Shown: positions 46,341 through 58,180, numbered from the stretch's first letter. The stretch: DNA of 64,000 bases from Onchidella celtica (GCA_963931925.1 OZ007579.1:39283457-39347456); one strand, 5' to 3'. Notes: generated by a model from the sequence alone, not told the origin. Numbers and translations: made by a program.

Positions 46341-47019
46341 GCAAACATTTCAGATCCTATACAGGCATGCAGATATACTGACATCAGACAATACACTTAG
46401 ACAAAGACAGACCCAGACACACAGTTAGACAGCCAGACATTATCTGCAACTTCAGCCTCGATTATCTGACATCCAGAAAAAAAAAAACGGAAGGGAAAAA
46501 CAAAAGTTGGATTTAAATTAATAAGGAGAAATTCTGAGAGCAAAACGTGGAAGTGTCCTCTTGATGTTGTGCCGATGTATGGTAATGGCCTGGTTGTCGG
46601 CACGCCAGGGAGCTGGGGCTCCGGCCTGGTACAGGGGACAACTTGATTTAAGTCTGGATCTGAGCCATCATTTCCCCGGGATTCCATCCGCTTCTCGGGC
46701 CACACTCCATTTGCTTCCGGTTCCAAAGCGGAACCCTGTCTGGGCCATGAGACGGCCTTGTAGGGGTTTGGAATGGGTTTATGTTGGAGCTGTGTGTGTG
46801 GGAGGGGGGGCAGGGGGATGCGGGGGTGGGAGGGAGATATTAAGTTGGAGGTGTGTGTGAAAGACCAGGGAGGTGTATGGTGAGAGAGTTGAGTCCGGAG
46901 ACAAGTAAAGGAGAGTATCACCGATAATAAAACCCAGGAGCTTAAATGAGAAAGTGACTGACATAACTCTCTAGATAGCCAGTGGAAAACGTCTGTCGTG
47001 GAGATTCTAAGCCACTGAC
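46341..47019. other. No recognised feature
   Basis: Overlapping frames on both strands at 46.4-47.0 kb are Pro/Ser- or Gly-rich and without a domain. A GGGGGGG-rich patch lies at about 46800-46835. Confidence 0.4.
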
Positions 47020-47300
47020 TCATTCATTCACTCAGCCATTCGTCTACCAGTTCATTCAGTAACTGTCTCATTCATTCAACCATCCGTCTACCAGTTCATC
47101 CACTGACTCACTCATTCTTTCAGCCATTCGTCTACCAGTTCATTCACTAACTCACGCATTCATTCAGTCATCCGTCTAACAGTTCATTCACTAACTCAGT
47201 CATTCATTCAGTCATCCGTCTACCAGTTCATTCACTAACTCAGTCATTCATTCAGTCATCCGTCTACCAGTTCATTCACTAACTCACCCATTCATCCATT
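47020..47300. repeat. 44-bp minisatellite
   Basis: About six units of CCGTCTACCAGTTCATTCAC then TAACTCAGTCATTCATTCAG. Exact 44-bp spacing is seen between 47172, 47216 and 47260. It grades into CATT/CATC repeats on its right. Confidence 0.88.
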
Positions 47301-47404
47301 CATTGACTCACTCCTCATCCAATTAATTTTTCAACACGCTGACTTACTCATTCACTCACTCACCCTATGAGCCTGTGTTATAAAAATGGTACAGGACAAA
47401 AATG

Positions 47405-47850
47405 TTTTGGACATAATAGTCTCCGTCCGTCCATCCATCCGTCCGTTCGTCCACCTATCTATTCATCTATCCATCTGTCCATCCATCCATCCACCCACCC
47501 ATCCATCTATTCAATCTTCCACCCATCAACCCATCAACTTACTCATCAATCCATCCATTCATCCACCCATATATTCATCCATCCATCCATCCATCCATCC
47601 ATTCATCCATCCATCCATCCATCCACCCATCCATCCATCCATCCATCCATTCATCCATTCATCCATCCATCCATCCATCCATTCATCCATCCATCCATCC
47701 ACCCATCCATTTATTCAGTCTTTCATCCATCAACCCATCTACTTAATCATCAATCCGTCCGTCCATCCACCCATCCATCCACCTACTCACCCACCCATTC
47801 ATCCATCCATCCACTCACCCACCCATCCATCCATTCGTCAATCCAATAGA
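47405..47850. repeat. (CATC)n microsatellite
   Basis: ATCCATCC/ATTCATCC repeats that give long His/Pro/Ser/Ile frames in two registers. It is not coding. Confidence 0.92.
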
Positions 47851-49208
47851 GAGTGCGGGGGAGTGAGACAGACCGGAAGCTGACCCAGTAATTAAACCCT
47901 CATTCACATCGAGTCACTGGCGAATGTGATGCAGTTTGTCAATAGGTCAGCCTGACCCGGAACTGGGCAGCATGCCAGAGAGCCTTAGCCATGCCGACAT
48001 GTTCGCGATGTCAAAATGTCACAGATCTGTCATGGTAACGCCTGGATGTGCTGACAACTGCCATTAGAGGGGACGTCTTGACGCCAAATTATTGAGAACC
48101 TGACTTACCTTCCTTTGTTCACACAAACGTATTGATAAATGTGACAATTCCCGTTCCAATAAATGCCACCGTCTGCATCCGATATATCGCGTTCTGAGAT
48201 ATCTTAAGCCATGTTTTCATAAGTACGGAAACTGAAAAGTAAAAAACTCTGCGAGTGGTGAAATAGAATGTTTACTGTTTGTACGGAAACTCCATATACG
48301 TGCGCGTGGAAAGACTCTTTCTTTTTAATAACAGATTTTTGGCGTTTTTGGCACGCCTTTACATGCAAGAAAAATATGTACGTTGTTTTGAAACTATTTA
48401 GTCACATTTAATTTACCTAATTCGGAGATAAAACGTAACACTTATGTCGTTCAAGGACTAAAAACCTGACAGAGATCATCTAGTGTAAGCTAGCATAAAG
48501 ACGTGTTGAACTGTCTCAACACTAATCGATCACAACAAGAAAGATAAAAATAAGGAAAGTGAAGTGTAAATGCCAAGACCTAAACACTGCGGCAGTGAAC
48601 AGAATTTCAAGTGCGGGCCAAAGTCGAATCAAAACAGGCTGGACAAAGTTCGTTGTCCGTCCTCGCCAAAGAGATTATTACAGTAAAGAAGATTATTCTA
48701 AACTGTTTGGTCCCCCCCCCCCCTCGTTACACACACTTGGAATAGATAAATGATATCCCAGCTTGCCATTCATGGTTATCTTCAGACGGAACAACACCCA
48801 GGCTGGACACTGACCGGCCGGAACCGTGGGAAGGACAGCTTACCGGAAATTGCACTGGCCAGAGAAGTGGACAAAATTGACATGCTAGGGAAAAAGACAG
48901 TAAACGCAGATATAGGTCATGTCGAGGGGTTTTTGCCATAACTTTTGTATGCAACATTCTGCCGATTTTGAGATTTTGTCATGAAAGTGATTTTCTCACT
49001 TTTTTTTTTGAGATAATGTTTGTGAGTAATGCTTTATTTGTTTTAGCCTTTCTGAGAAAATTTAGGCCTCATTTTCTAGAAAAGGCGAAAATGCATATAC
49101 AAGAATATGGCAAATACCCGACGCCGTGTATTTATAACGGGCCTTTAATTGTGTCTGACTGACAGTTTCCCTCGATCATCAGAAAAATGGAAATAAACAA
49201 AGAATAAG
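47851..49208. other. Mostly unassigned; TTAA MITE end at 48204
   Basis: 48204-48310 starts TTAAGCCATGTTTTCATAAG then TACGGAAACTG, the left end of the MITE family at 45536; no right end was found. 48750-48790 (TGATATCCCAGCTTGCCATT) recurs at 52456-52495. No gene is supported. Confidence 0.45.
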
Positions 49209-49415
49209 GGAGGTATCATACTAAGCCTGGTCAGACACTGTCAGATGTTGGCAGACAAGAAGTGCACGCCACAGTTTCCTATATTTTCTGAGTGAATCCG
49301 GGAAGACCCTATCATACTAAGCCCGGTCAGACACAGTCAGCTTCTGCCATCATTTCCTTGTTGTGCATTTTGCTGGCAGCATCAGACTATGTCTGGCCGG
49401 ACTTAGTATGATACA
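49209..49415 (-). repeat. Three-armed foldback MITE, copy 2 (inverted)
   Basis: The ends GTATCATACTAAGCCTGGTC and GGCCGGACTTAGTATGATAC are complementary, and an internal arm ATCATACTAAGCCCGGTCAG lies at about 49312-49331. Its reverse complement parallels 43577-43783 along its full length. Confidence 0.8.
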
Positions 49416-49829
49416 TCACTACCGGAGGGCACAAAGCGAAAATGTTTATCTGGTCGTCTGTAAAATGTTGTTATTTGACGCAGAAGTCCTTTTGCCAATG
49501 ACACAACGGAACAATGAACAAAGGTCTCGTCGGCCAGCTCGTGATAAGCGACCTATCAAGTTAAAGTAGGAAAAAGAACAAAAGAATGGACATAATTATC
49601 TCTTATCCACGGCCAGAATTGGAATTCTTTAATTATCCACTCATTCCGGGCAAATTTTACAGCTTCATTTTTGTGTGCCGCTGAATGTTTGGACAGCCAT
49701 TTATTATATTATTATTTTGTCTTTGAGCACTTAGTGCACTTGAACTTTTGAGTTCCGTGTCCACAGATTGTTTGAGGGTTTTTTCGAGTTATGGGGGAAG
49801 ATGGTGCAGGATGCAAAACATTAATAATG

Positions 49830-50170
49830 CTCTCTCTCTCTTCTTCTTTCTTTCTCTCCGTATGTCTGTCTGTCTGTCTGTCTGTCTATATCTCTCTTTC
49901 TCTCTCTCCCCCCTTCGCTCTCTCTCTCTCTCTCTCTTTTTCTTTCTCTCTCTCTCATACTCCGTCTCCGTCCCTCACTCGCTCTCTTTCTGTCACTCCC
50001 TCTTTCTTTTTCACCCTCTCTCTTTCTCTTTTTCCCACCTCTCTCTCCCCTCCATCTCTCTCATTCTCTTTCTCTCTGTCACTGTCTCGCTCACTCTTTC
50101 TCATTCATTCTCTCTCTCTCTCTCTCTTTCTATCTCTCTCTCGTTTTTCTTTCTCTTTCTTTCTCACTCA
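49830..50170. repeat. (TC)n/(TCTG)n-rich tract
   Basis: Pyrimidine-rich simple repeats; the Ser/Leu frames across it are artefacts. Confidence 0.9.
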
Positions 50171-50657
50171 CTTTCCGTTTGCCTGTCTTCCCCATCCTTG
50201 GCCAAACACCCACGTGTTAATCCACTCACAATAAATAAAACTACATCAGACAAAACGATTCCATATTTCATTAACTCTTTCCCACCAGAAAAGCCCGCAC
50301 ATCTCACAATATCTGTCTAACCTTTTGTCATTAATGAAACTTTTTCCAAGACGGCAAAGAAAACGTATAATCATATTGATTGCAGTCCCATTTTCCTTCC
50401 TGACCGCATCAACCTAAGAACTATAGTTATAATAATAGACTTATTTCATATTTTTTCTCACTTCATGAAGTGGAACTAGGTCAGTATTTGTAATAAGGTC
50501 AGACGGCCTCTTTTTAGTTATATAATGTTGATTTTTTATGTGTGTATGACGTGTGTTTTTTGCTGGACTATTCACGTCAGTCTGGGATAGAAAAAGAAAG
50601 TACTCTGACGTCACTACATGATGGTATTTTGTCAGTTCTGATCTAATTAGTGCTGTA
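50171..50657. other. No recognised feature
   Basis: AT-rich sequence up to the MITE; nothing supported. Confidence 0.45.
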
Positions 50658-50808
50658 CACAGACTAATAAATTAACCAGACTGGAAACACGAGCTTCGGG
50701 GTGTGTCGTTTTTTACGGAATTTCCCGAGTGGCGACTATAGGTAGAATGCGCATATTTCACTTTACTTCCGGGTCCGCCATGTTGTTTGGCTAGACTTGT
50801 CCACAACA

Positions 50809-51045
50809 ATGGAGGAATGCAGTGTAGAAGACGCTAAAGTAAGCCATTTGGACCCAGTCAGTCGGGCCAGGTACGAAGAAAAAATCGCAAAAGTAAAAGG
50901 ACTCGATCCTTATAGCATCCCTGACACCAGCTGGACCCAGAAAGACTTTCCGGCGGTCACATTTCCAGACATTGTGGCCTATCTAGTGTGCACCAGTCTC
51001 AACGTATCACCTACAATAATGGGGGAATGCCCCCAACCTATCTGT
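50809..51045 (+). pseudogene. N-terminal fragment of a YqaJ/SWIM-type transposon protein
   Basis: The frame opens at MEECSVEDAKVSHLDPVSRA, with RYEEKIAKVKGLDPYSIPDT and FPAVTFPDIVAYLV. This resembles the beginning of uncharacterised invertebrate proteins that go on to SWIM zinc-finger and YqaJ recombinase domains; that recognition is from general familiarity, not a search. After about residue 65 (YLVCTS) the expected sequence is lost, either by internal deletion or at an intron. Neither the SWIM finger nor the nuclease is present. The start lies about 70 bp inside the left TIR, so promoter sequence would be in the terminus. Confidence 0.45.
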
Positions 51046-51489
51046 GGCAGCTCAGTTTTGCCTTGTCATTTTATCATAAAATTTTATCAAATTAAATTAC
51101 ACTGTATCATTAAGCAACAGTAATCTGAAAGGACAACATGTTGAACTTGTTTAAAATGGATGATATCTGGCCTACTAGAGCTAGGATCTTGATCAGTGGA
51201 GTTCAGAAGGAATTTACTGACTCTGCTTACCTCCAGAAAACACACTAACAAGTAGGATGTTCTTAATGATTCAACTTGAAAAAAATTCACAACTAACCCA
51301 GTTCCAAAACCTACTACCGAACTGCGTGGTCCTAACCGTTAATTCTGTCAGACACCTACCTTCACTCGGATATAGTATATTGCTCTGGAGCCCTAGGCTA
51401 GATCTATCTGGCCTGCAATCTCGTGCAATACATGTAGTCTATGGAGATCTAGATCTAGCTCTCCTGCGACGAAAATAACAGGCTTAGTT

Positions 51490-51740
51490 TTATCACATTA
51501 TTCAATTAAAATGATGATTACCTGAGACGAAGTACTCGGCACAAACAAAATGGTGCGGCTTCAGAGTTTTGGAGTCAATTCCCTTTCTGTTCACTGCCTT
51601 CAACCACAGACGACGTCGACGCTCCGTTAATTCACTTCCTTTCCCTCCTTAACACGGACGCTAGGGAATCTGAACATCTTACAGCCACCCTTTCCACCCT
51701 TGTTGCTGCAACCAACAACGATGCATTTCGCTATCATTGT
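51490..51740 (-). pseudogene. THAP-type zinc-finger exon with one frame break
   Basis: The minus strand reads MIAKCIVVGCSNKGG, then MFRFPSVRVKEGKEVN. After a one-base shift near 51650 it continues ELTERRRRLWLKAVNRKG and HHFVCAEYFVSG. This gives the THAP order: Cys-x4-Cys, Phe-Pro, Trp, and a final Cys pair in which Tyr replaces the usual His (C-A-E-Y). The coding sequence ends at TCAG|GTAATC, a plausible splice donor, so this would be a first exon. THAP domains serve as end-binding modules in several transposases. Confidence 0.7.
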
Positions 51741-52331
51741 AACTGTTTTAATATCCAAGTGGAATTCGTCACGCCTCGCACTCACTTGAATCGACTCCAC
51801 TGGCCAAACAACATGGCGGAAAACCAAAACGAAACCACTCTGTGACGTCATGCGCATTCTACCTATATAACCAACATGGCCGCCGCTCGGGACATTCCGA
51901 TTCTAGTTCTATCTGCAGTAGAAATTTCTTTTTATTTGTCAAGATTGGTTGTACATGTATGAATTTCTTGGTGCGGAACCAAACTTCCGCGTTCAGTAGG
52001 CGCGTCAAAATGGTGCCATTCAAAATGGTAGTTATGCTGAAGCGTCGGTCGCTGCCGTAAACCTAGAATGGCGGATGGTTCATGACCTTTCGCTGTTTTG
52101 TGACGTCACACAATGGGATCATCCATCCTGGGTATTTTATTATTCTCTGGTGCTGTAAGCCTTGCTTGTGGTGTTCAGCAAAGACAGATATGGCTGTATA
52201 TGATTGGACGTGCGCAGTCTAGAGGCTTTCGTGGTAACAGAAAGTTCTTTTTATAGGTGAGACAATGTAATAAGTGTTATAACCTGTGTGGAATAAATAG
52301 CACTGAAAGTTGTGTGTGCTTTTCAGAGAGT

Positions 52332-52440
52332 GGGAGAGAGAGAGAGAGAGAGAGACAAAGAGAGGGAGGGGGGAGGGGGGAGAGAGAGACAAAGAGGGAG
52401 AGAGAGAGGGCCGAGAGAGAGAGCGAGGGAGAGACAGAGA
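52332..52440. repeat. (GA)n-rich tract
   Basis: Purine-rich GAGAGA/GGGAGG simple repeat. Confidence 0.85.
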
Positions 52441-52455
52441 AAATGTGTGTAAGTA

Positions 52456-52558
52456 TGATATCCCAGTTTGCCATTCATGCCTATCTTCAGTCGCACCAAA
52501 TTCACGTTCACAGAGCCTTTAAGAGCTCATACATGGCATACAGATCTAACATATCATA
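52456..52558. repeat. Dispersed repeat fragment
   Basis: TGATATCCCAGTTTGCCATT recurs at 48750, and TTCACAGAGCCTTTAAGA with CATATCATAA recurs at 58435-58490. Probably a LINE or SINE tail; the family was not identified. Confidence 0.45.
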
Positions 52559-52562
52559 AGTA

Positions 52563-52790
52563 TGAGTGTGTGTGAGTGTGTGTGTGTGCGTGTGTGTGTG
52601 TGTGGGTGTGTGTGTGTGTGGGTATGTGCGTGTGTGTGTGTGCATGTGTGTGAGTGTGTGTGTTTATGTGCGTGTGTGTGTGTGTGTGTGCGTGTGTGTT
52701 CGTGTGCGTGTGTGGGGGTGCGTGTGTGTTCGTGTGCGTGTGCGTGCGTGTGTGTGTGTGTGTATGTGTGTGTGTGTGTGTGTGTTGGTC
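52563..52790. repeat. (TG)n tract
   Basis: Imperfect (TG)n about 225 bp long with CG and GGG interruptions. It could adopt Z-DNA. Confidence 0.93.
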
Positions 52791-53089
52791 CTGTAGCAGG
52801 ATGCAGTGCCATCAGCATTACTCTCCAAACTTGGCAGATCGTAGTACCTGATAAGCACATCTTGTATGATATACCATTAAATTTCTGGTATAGTCAAGGG
52901 GGGGGGGGGGTGGGGGGGGGGGGAGAGAAGGGGGGGAGGAACGTCTTCATAATTTTAGGAGAAGAACAAAAAAGCGTATGTACTGACTAGAACAGAGATG
53001 TTAAGATAATGCACGAGAAAATTAAGTTTTAAAATGCTAAGAATTACCTGTTACTAAAAAGGTTCGTTTCTTTTTATTTGTAGCTGCTC

Positions 53090-53400
53090 TACCATTCCCT
53101 CCTGGGAATTCTCGTGTCTCTTGATCCCTTTCTTCCTTCCGGAGTCGTAGGCGGCGGCGGGGAGTGGGGGGGGGGGGGGGACTGCACTAGTAAGCGTTGC
53201 ACCAACTGTCTCCACCTCTGGCGGTCATGGGCACTGGCCTGGATCGTGGCAAAATTTTTCCTCTGTCCATTCAGTAATATTCTCCATCCCTTTCTTTCTT
53301 TGTCTGCCCTGTTTTCTCGATCCCTGAACTGTAACCTGGAAAGATGGTCTATGATAGTCCACTGGCTCTTGTCACATGTCCCTACCATTTCATCTTTCAC
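53090..53400 (-). pseudogene. Possible LINE C-terminal fragment
   Basis: The minus frame contains QWTIIDHLSRLQFRDRENRA and ASAHDRQRWRQLVQRLL. The DRQRWR..V motif resembles the end of LINE proteins. A G-rich run (53161-53180) follows. No RT motif remains. Confidence 0.4.
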
Positions 53401-56400
53401 CTCTTCACTGTGTTCAGAAGGTTTTCATAGTGACACACGTCTTGGGTGATTGTTTTGCTTACTTCTTCACTGGTGTGTCACCACGTAATTCAATTTTTCA
53501 TCTTTCTCGGGTATTTGTTAGATACAGCACAGCTGATGTACTTGAACAGGATCTTTCCTTGTAAATTAATGGAGAACAATATCGATGTTAACTCTTTTAT
53601 TAGAACCCGCATTAGCGTACCATGTCCAAGCTATCAGATTCCATAATGGCTACTCAATGTTAATTGTCTTTCACATTATCGTGCAAATTATAATAGTTTA
53701 TATTATAATCCCATTTTCCCATAGCCATGGCACAATGTATCGCCGTGCCTGTATGAGATATCATCATGAAAATGTAAATTATGTCAGACACGCAATACTA
53801 TTGTATTATTTTTTTATTTGATGTAAATCGAAGGCGACGTGGTAAACTATCGTAACTTACTTTTAGCAAGTTTTTTCAGGAGAGGCAAAAGAAAAAAAAA
53901 AAAAAACTAAATATTTTTACCTCGACAGACTTATTGGCTATGATTAAAAAGAAAAACTAACAACGACAACAACAAAAAAGATATTTGTGTAGGCCCCCCC
54001 CCCCCCCCCCCTCGACAAAATGAGGCACTTAAGCATTTTGGTGGTATGGAGATATTGGTATCACCAAATAGGTTATTCAAAACCCTTTCATTTCGTAAAA
54101 AAAATAAAAAATATTGCTGTAATTATAAGTGGCACACACGATAATTATGGTCTATCAAAGACTGGGAAGTGACACAAACACAGTTTTGAGAAGAACACGT
54201 TCAAAGTTTCAGCTTTTAGTCATAATTTTTGATGATGGCTTTATTCAGAGTCAGTTTTCAGGCATTGAACTTTCTCAAACAGGATTATCATTTGGAAAAG
54301 CAATAGTGAAGAGGTTAAACCTTTCAAAAATACTGAAAACGCTTAATCGATCAATTTGACCCTGTAATGCCGTTTAATGATTTACTCGAATCAGATAGTG
54401 CCGAAATGTGCCTTATTTTGTCGCGCGGCAACATATTTAACCTTTTGTTTTCAGAATTTAACCCCAATTTACAACACAACCTGCTGGCAGTCATTGGCTA
54501 AAAGCATGTCTAACATCTCAGTTTTTGAACAGACTTGAGATACGATGCTTTACCATGCTATGCTCGGAATAAAGTTGCATCGTTTTGATGGCCTAAGCCG
54601 GGAGTTTAGTCAGGTGACCTAGTGACCTGAATAGCCATTACAATGGAGACTGTTGCAGTATTATATTATTCTGTTTTTAGGTTTAATTTATTTCAGTAGC
54701 TGATTATCGCACCATCATGCTAAAATGAAGTTGTGGGGTGAATTTGTAAGCAGCTAAACCTTCCTGACTACGTGACTATGAATTCTGAAGTTTTATGTAC
54801 TGCCATAATTTTTGGCAATTAATTAGGTCGACACATCCGGGTTGGATAAAATTTCAGTTTTTAATATCACCCATTTGTCCATTTATTTATTTATTTATTT
54901 ATTCATTTTTTGAGTAGCAAAAAAGAGACACGTTTTAATGGAGCACCGGTAGAATAAAAAATATTATCGGAAATTTCGTTTCTGGCCTACCTTTACACAT
55001 TACGGGTTGAACGTCAACTTTATCACATCTGTATTTTTTGCGTGAAATTGTGGTCTAACAATAATCTCTATTAGTCAGTGCATGGATTCCAAGTGCTGTT
55101 TTTTAAGTGACTTAGAGCTAGGTCTACAGCTAGGCTTGGTACAAGAATTGCAAGATTTACCTTGCTGGGGTGGGCTAGTCCTCATTATTTGTGAGTTGTC
55201 ATAAAAATGACTGTTCCTAGCAAAATAATGATAACAATAAAAATGATAACAATATCTCTGTTCTTTTGGGCGCAATATAAAAGACAGAAACTGACTTCAG
55301 TTGAAGCCAAAGAGAGAGAGAGAGGGAGAGACAACGTCAGGGCTAACTATTGAATAAAGATTGTTGTTTGGGGATTGTAGTCTAACTAAAAAGCCCAATA
55401 GAGAAAATCATGAGTGGCATTGAATCTTCATCTATGACCCTTTTTAAAATTATTTTTTTTAAATTTTGCTTTCTTTTGTTAAACAATATACTTATCTTAT
55501 ACAATAAATGCACTTTCAGCAGGAGAACTAAGTGCATTTGTGTCAGAAACATGTATTCATTTACAAAAGAAAAAAAACATGAATAAAATAAAACCCAGAC
55601 ATGAGGTGGGAAACATATAGATCTACTTTTCTTCATGCAGCAATTTTATGTCACACACTCAACGACTTTTGGAAGGAGGTCAAGGGCCGAGACACTTTCT
55701 TGGCGAGAGCCTGTCTTCGTCTGAAGATTCCTGGCAATCTCGCTATCCCAAGACTTCCAATACAGCTATGAATTGAGTGGAAAACTATAAGTACACATTA
55801 AAGTAACTACTTGCAACGTCTGAATCTAGACGACTGTAAACTTTAATGTTAACGTTCTGCTTTGTAGTGTTTGGGTCTCAGAATATTTTCATGTAGAACT
55901 GTACGTGTCTTTGGCGTTGCTCCAAACGTTATATTATTATCGAACACTGAACAAAGAGAAATGTCTGCCTACCTATAAATCGTTAGTGTTTATGGAACAT
56001 TCAGATTTCAGAAAAGTCCCTTGTCTGTCAAAGTTCATACAGTCTGTTCTCTCATGAGATCTCGTCGTCTTAGATATTCTCCGCCTTCCTTCCCCACCCC
56101 CACCCTTAATAGCTCATGTAATATAAAAAAGGTTGAGGGGGCCGAGTGTGAATTGAAATTAACCCCCCCCCCCCTTCCTCAAACCCCCACAAAAGACAAC
56201 AACAACAACAAATCAATCCCCTTTTGAAACTACGCGATTGGAAAACAAAAAAGTAAAGAAAAAAAAGGCCAAAAACAAACAAATCATGGTAGACAAAGCA
56301 ACACTTCCGCCTCTGTGCAGTCTCCACGACTCAGCCGTGTCAAAAATGCTGTACATGATAAACCTAATTTGGAGAATGGCGAGGAAGTAAATAGATTGTT

Positions 56401-56572
56401 GTGTCTGTACAGTCATGGTCGTTTTGAACTACCGACGTGAGGGGGCGTCAGCCGGTGTCCATATCGCATGGCGCAAGCCAAGGCTTTAACTCAATCAGTG
56501 TTAACCTTTTCCTTACGCTGATATTTTTGTACTACGATCCGTAAGTCTTACGGAATTTTAGTAGACAGTCAT
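53401..56572. other. About 3.2 kb with no recognised gene
   Basis: Only homopolymers stand out: A14 near 53890, C19 at 53994-54012, a TTTA run near 54885 and C11 near 56163. Open frames are short and AT-driven. The only hint of age or function is the lack of recognisable transposon ends. Confidence 0.45.
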
Positions 56573-57418
56573 ATTGCTGCATGAAGGAAAGTAGATCTAT
56601 GTGTTTTAGCTGATCTGTATACAAACCAATGGATAATTTTGTTGACCTATAATTGCTGCATGAAGGAAAGTAGATCTATGTGTTTTAGCTGATCTGTATA
56701 CAAACCAATGGATAATTTTGTTGACCTATAATTGCTGCATGAAGGAAAGTAGATCTTTGTGTTTTAGCTGATCTGTATACAAACCAATGGATAATTTTGT
56801 TGACCTATAATTGCTGCATGAAAGAAAGTAGATCTTTGTGTTTTAGCTGATCTGTATACAAACCAATGGATAATTTTGTTGACCTATAATTGCTGCATGA
56901 AGGAAAGTAGATCTATGTGTTTTAGCTGATCTGTATACAAACCACTGGATAATTTTGTTGACCTATAATTGCTGCATGAAGGAAAGTAGATCTATGTGTT
57001 TTAGCTGATCTGTACACAAACCACTGGATAATTTGGTTGACCTATAATTGCTGCATGAAGGAAAGTAGATCTATGTGTTTTAGCTGATCTGTACACAAAC
57101 CACTGGATAATTTTCTTGGCATATAATTTGCTGCATGAAGGAAAGTAGATCTATGTGTTTTAGGTGGTCTGTACACAAACCACTGGATAATTTAGTTGAC
57201 ATATAATTGCTGCATGAAGGAAAGTAGATCTATGTGTTTTAGCTGATCTGTACACAAACCACCGGATAATTTGGTTGACATATAATTGCTGCATGAATGA
57301 AAGTAGATCTATGTGTTTTAGCTGATGTGTACACAAACCACTGGATAATTTGGTTGACATATAATTGCTGCATGAAGGAAAGTAGATCTATGTGTTTTAG
57401 CTGATCTGTACACAAACC
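56573..57418. repeat. 79-bp tandem repeat, about 10.7 units
   Basis: Units start ATTGCTGCATGAAGGAAAGT at 56573, 56652, 56731, 56810, 56889, 56968, 57047, about 57126, 57206, 57285 and 57364. Nearly every step is exactly 79 bp. Each has AGATCT and GTTTTAGCTGATCTG. Left units carry TATACAAACCAATGG and GACCTATAAT, right units TACACAAACCACTGG and GACATATAAT, so variants are zoned along the array. The last unit is truncated at ACAAACCCC. Confidence 0.96.
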
Positions 57419-57732
57419 CCCTCTCCTTCATTCTAGTTCTTTCTCGTTGTTCCGGTTCTCTATTGCTGTTCCTTTTATGTTTGTCTAATGGTGTTTATCT
57501 CCAGCCCCACACCGTAGACCGTCTGAGATATATTTTTTTAATATTTCAGCTACATGTTCAACCACAAACTTTGCACAGTCTAGTTTATGTACTTTTAAAG
57601 GAACACAACAGACTGAAGATCTTCCACTTAAATACTTTCATCAATACATTATTTCTATCGTACCTCTTCTATCTATATATCTGTCCACTCCTCCATACAT
57701 CTGTCTGTTCACATACACAAGTACTATTCTGT

Positions 57733-58180
57733 CTATCCATCCATCCATCCATCCATTCATCCATCCATCCACCAATCCATTCATCCATCCATCCACCCAT
57801 CATCCGCCCATCCATCTTCTGTCCACCCATCCATCCATCCATTCAAATATCCATCCAGCCATCCACCCATCCATCCATCCATCCAACTGACCATCCATTC
57901 ATCCATTCATCCATTCATCCATCCATCCATCCACCCATCTATCCATCCATCCACCCTTCCGTCCATCTGTCCATCCATCCATCCATCCACCCATCCATAC
58001 ATCCATCCATCCACCCATCCGCCCATCCCCCATCCGTCCATCCATCCATCCATCCACCCATCCGCCCATCCATCCATCCATCCATTCATCTACTCATCCG
58101 CCCATCCGTCCATCCATCCATCCATCCATCCACCCATCCACCCATCCGCCCATCCATCCATCCACCCATCCATCCATTGA
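57733..58180. repeat. (CATC)n microsatellite
   Basis: CCATCCATCCACCCATCCGC-type repeats. They give His/Pro/Ser frames on plus and Trp/Met/Asp/Gly frames on minus, all artefacts. Confidence 0.92.

Larger units (their letters stand above)
50740..51864. mobile_element. THAP- and YqaJ-type-carrying transposon (ISL2EU-like), defective
   Basis: The TIRs are AGGTAGAATGCGCAT and complement, with AT on each side (50738-50739 and 51865-51866). Comparison with the uninterrupted MITE at 40016-40028 gives an empty site consistent with an AT, or a longer TATA, duplication. The element holds two convergent gene starts: a YqaJ/SWIM-type protein fragment on plus and a THAP domain on minus. Known ISL2EU transposons combine an AT target duplication with a second gene encoding a YqaJ nuclease, which is why I place it there. 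No transposase core is visible. Confidence 0.65.
50658..52149 (+). repeat. hAT-like MITE copy 3, interrupted by the THAP/YqaJ element
   Basis: The left part (50658-50739) and the right part (51865-52149) align with copy 1 at 39941-40305 on either side of the insertion. The right TIR is degraded (GGGTATTTTATTATTCTCTG). The 8-bp duplication GTGCTGTA is perfect (50650-50657 and 52150-52157). Confidence 0.88.

Noticed and set aside
47367-47883. Overlapping 160- and 165-codon His/Pro/Ser/Ile frames
   Set aside because: Translation of (CATC)n in two registers.
51842-52060. A 72-codon frame, with similar frames at 39986 and 40660
   Set aside because: All three lie in copies of the same hAT-like MITE; the frame is shared only because the DNA is repeated, and it lacks any domain.
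52562-52990. A Cys/Val-rich open frame resembling a cysteine-rich protein
   Set aside because: Translation of (TG)n with interruptions; the Cys spacing follows the repeat.
56573-57418. CRISPR-like array
   Set aside because: Whole 79-bp units repeat head to tail with no unique spacers, in a eukaryotic context.
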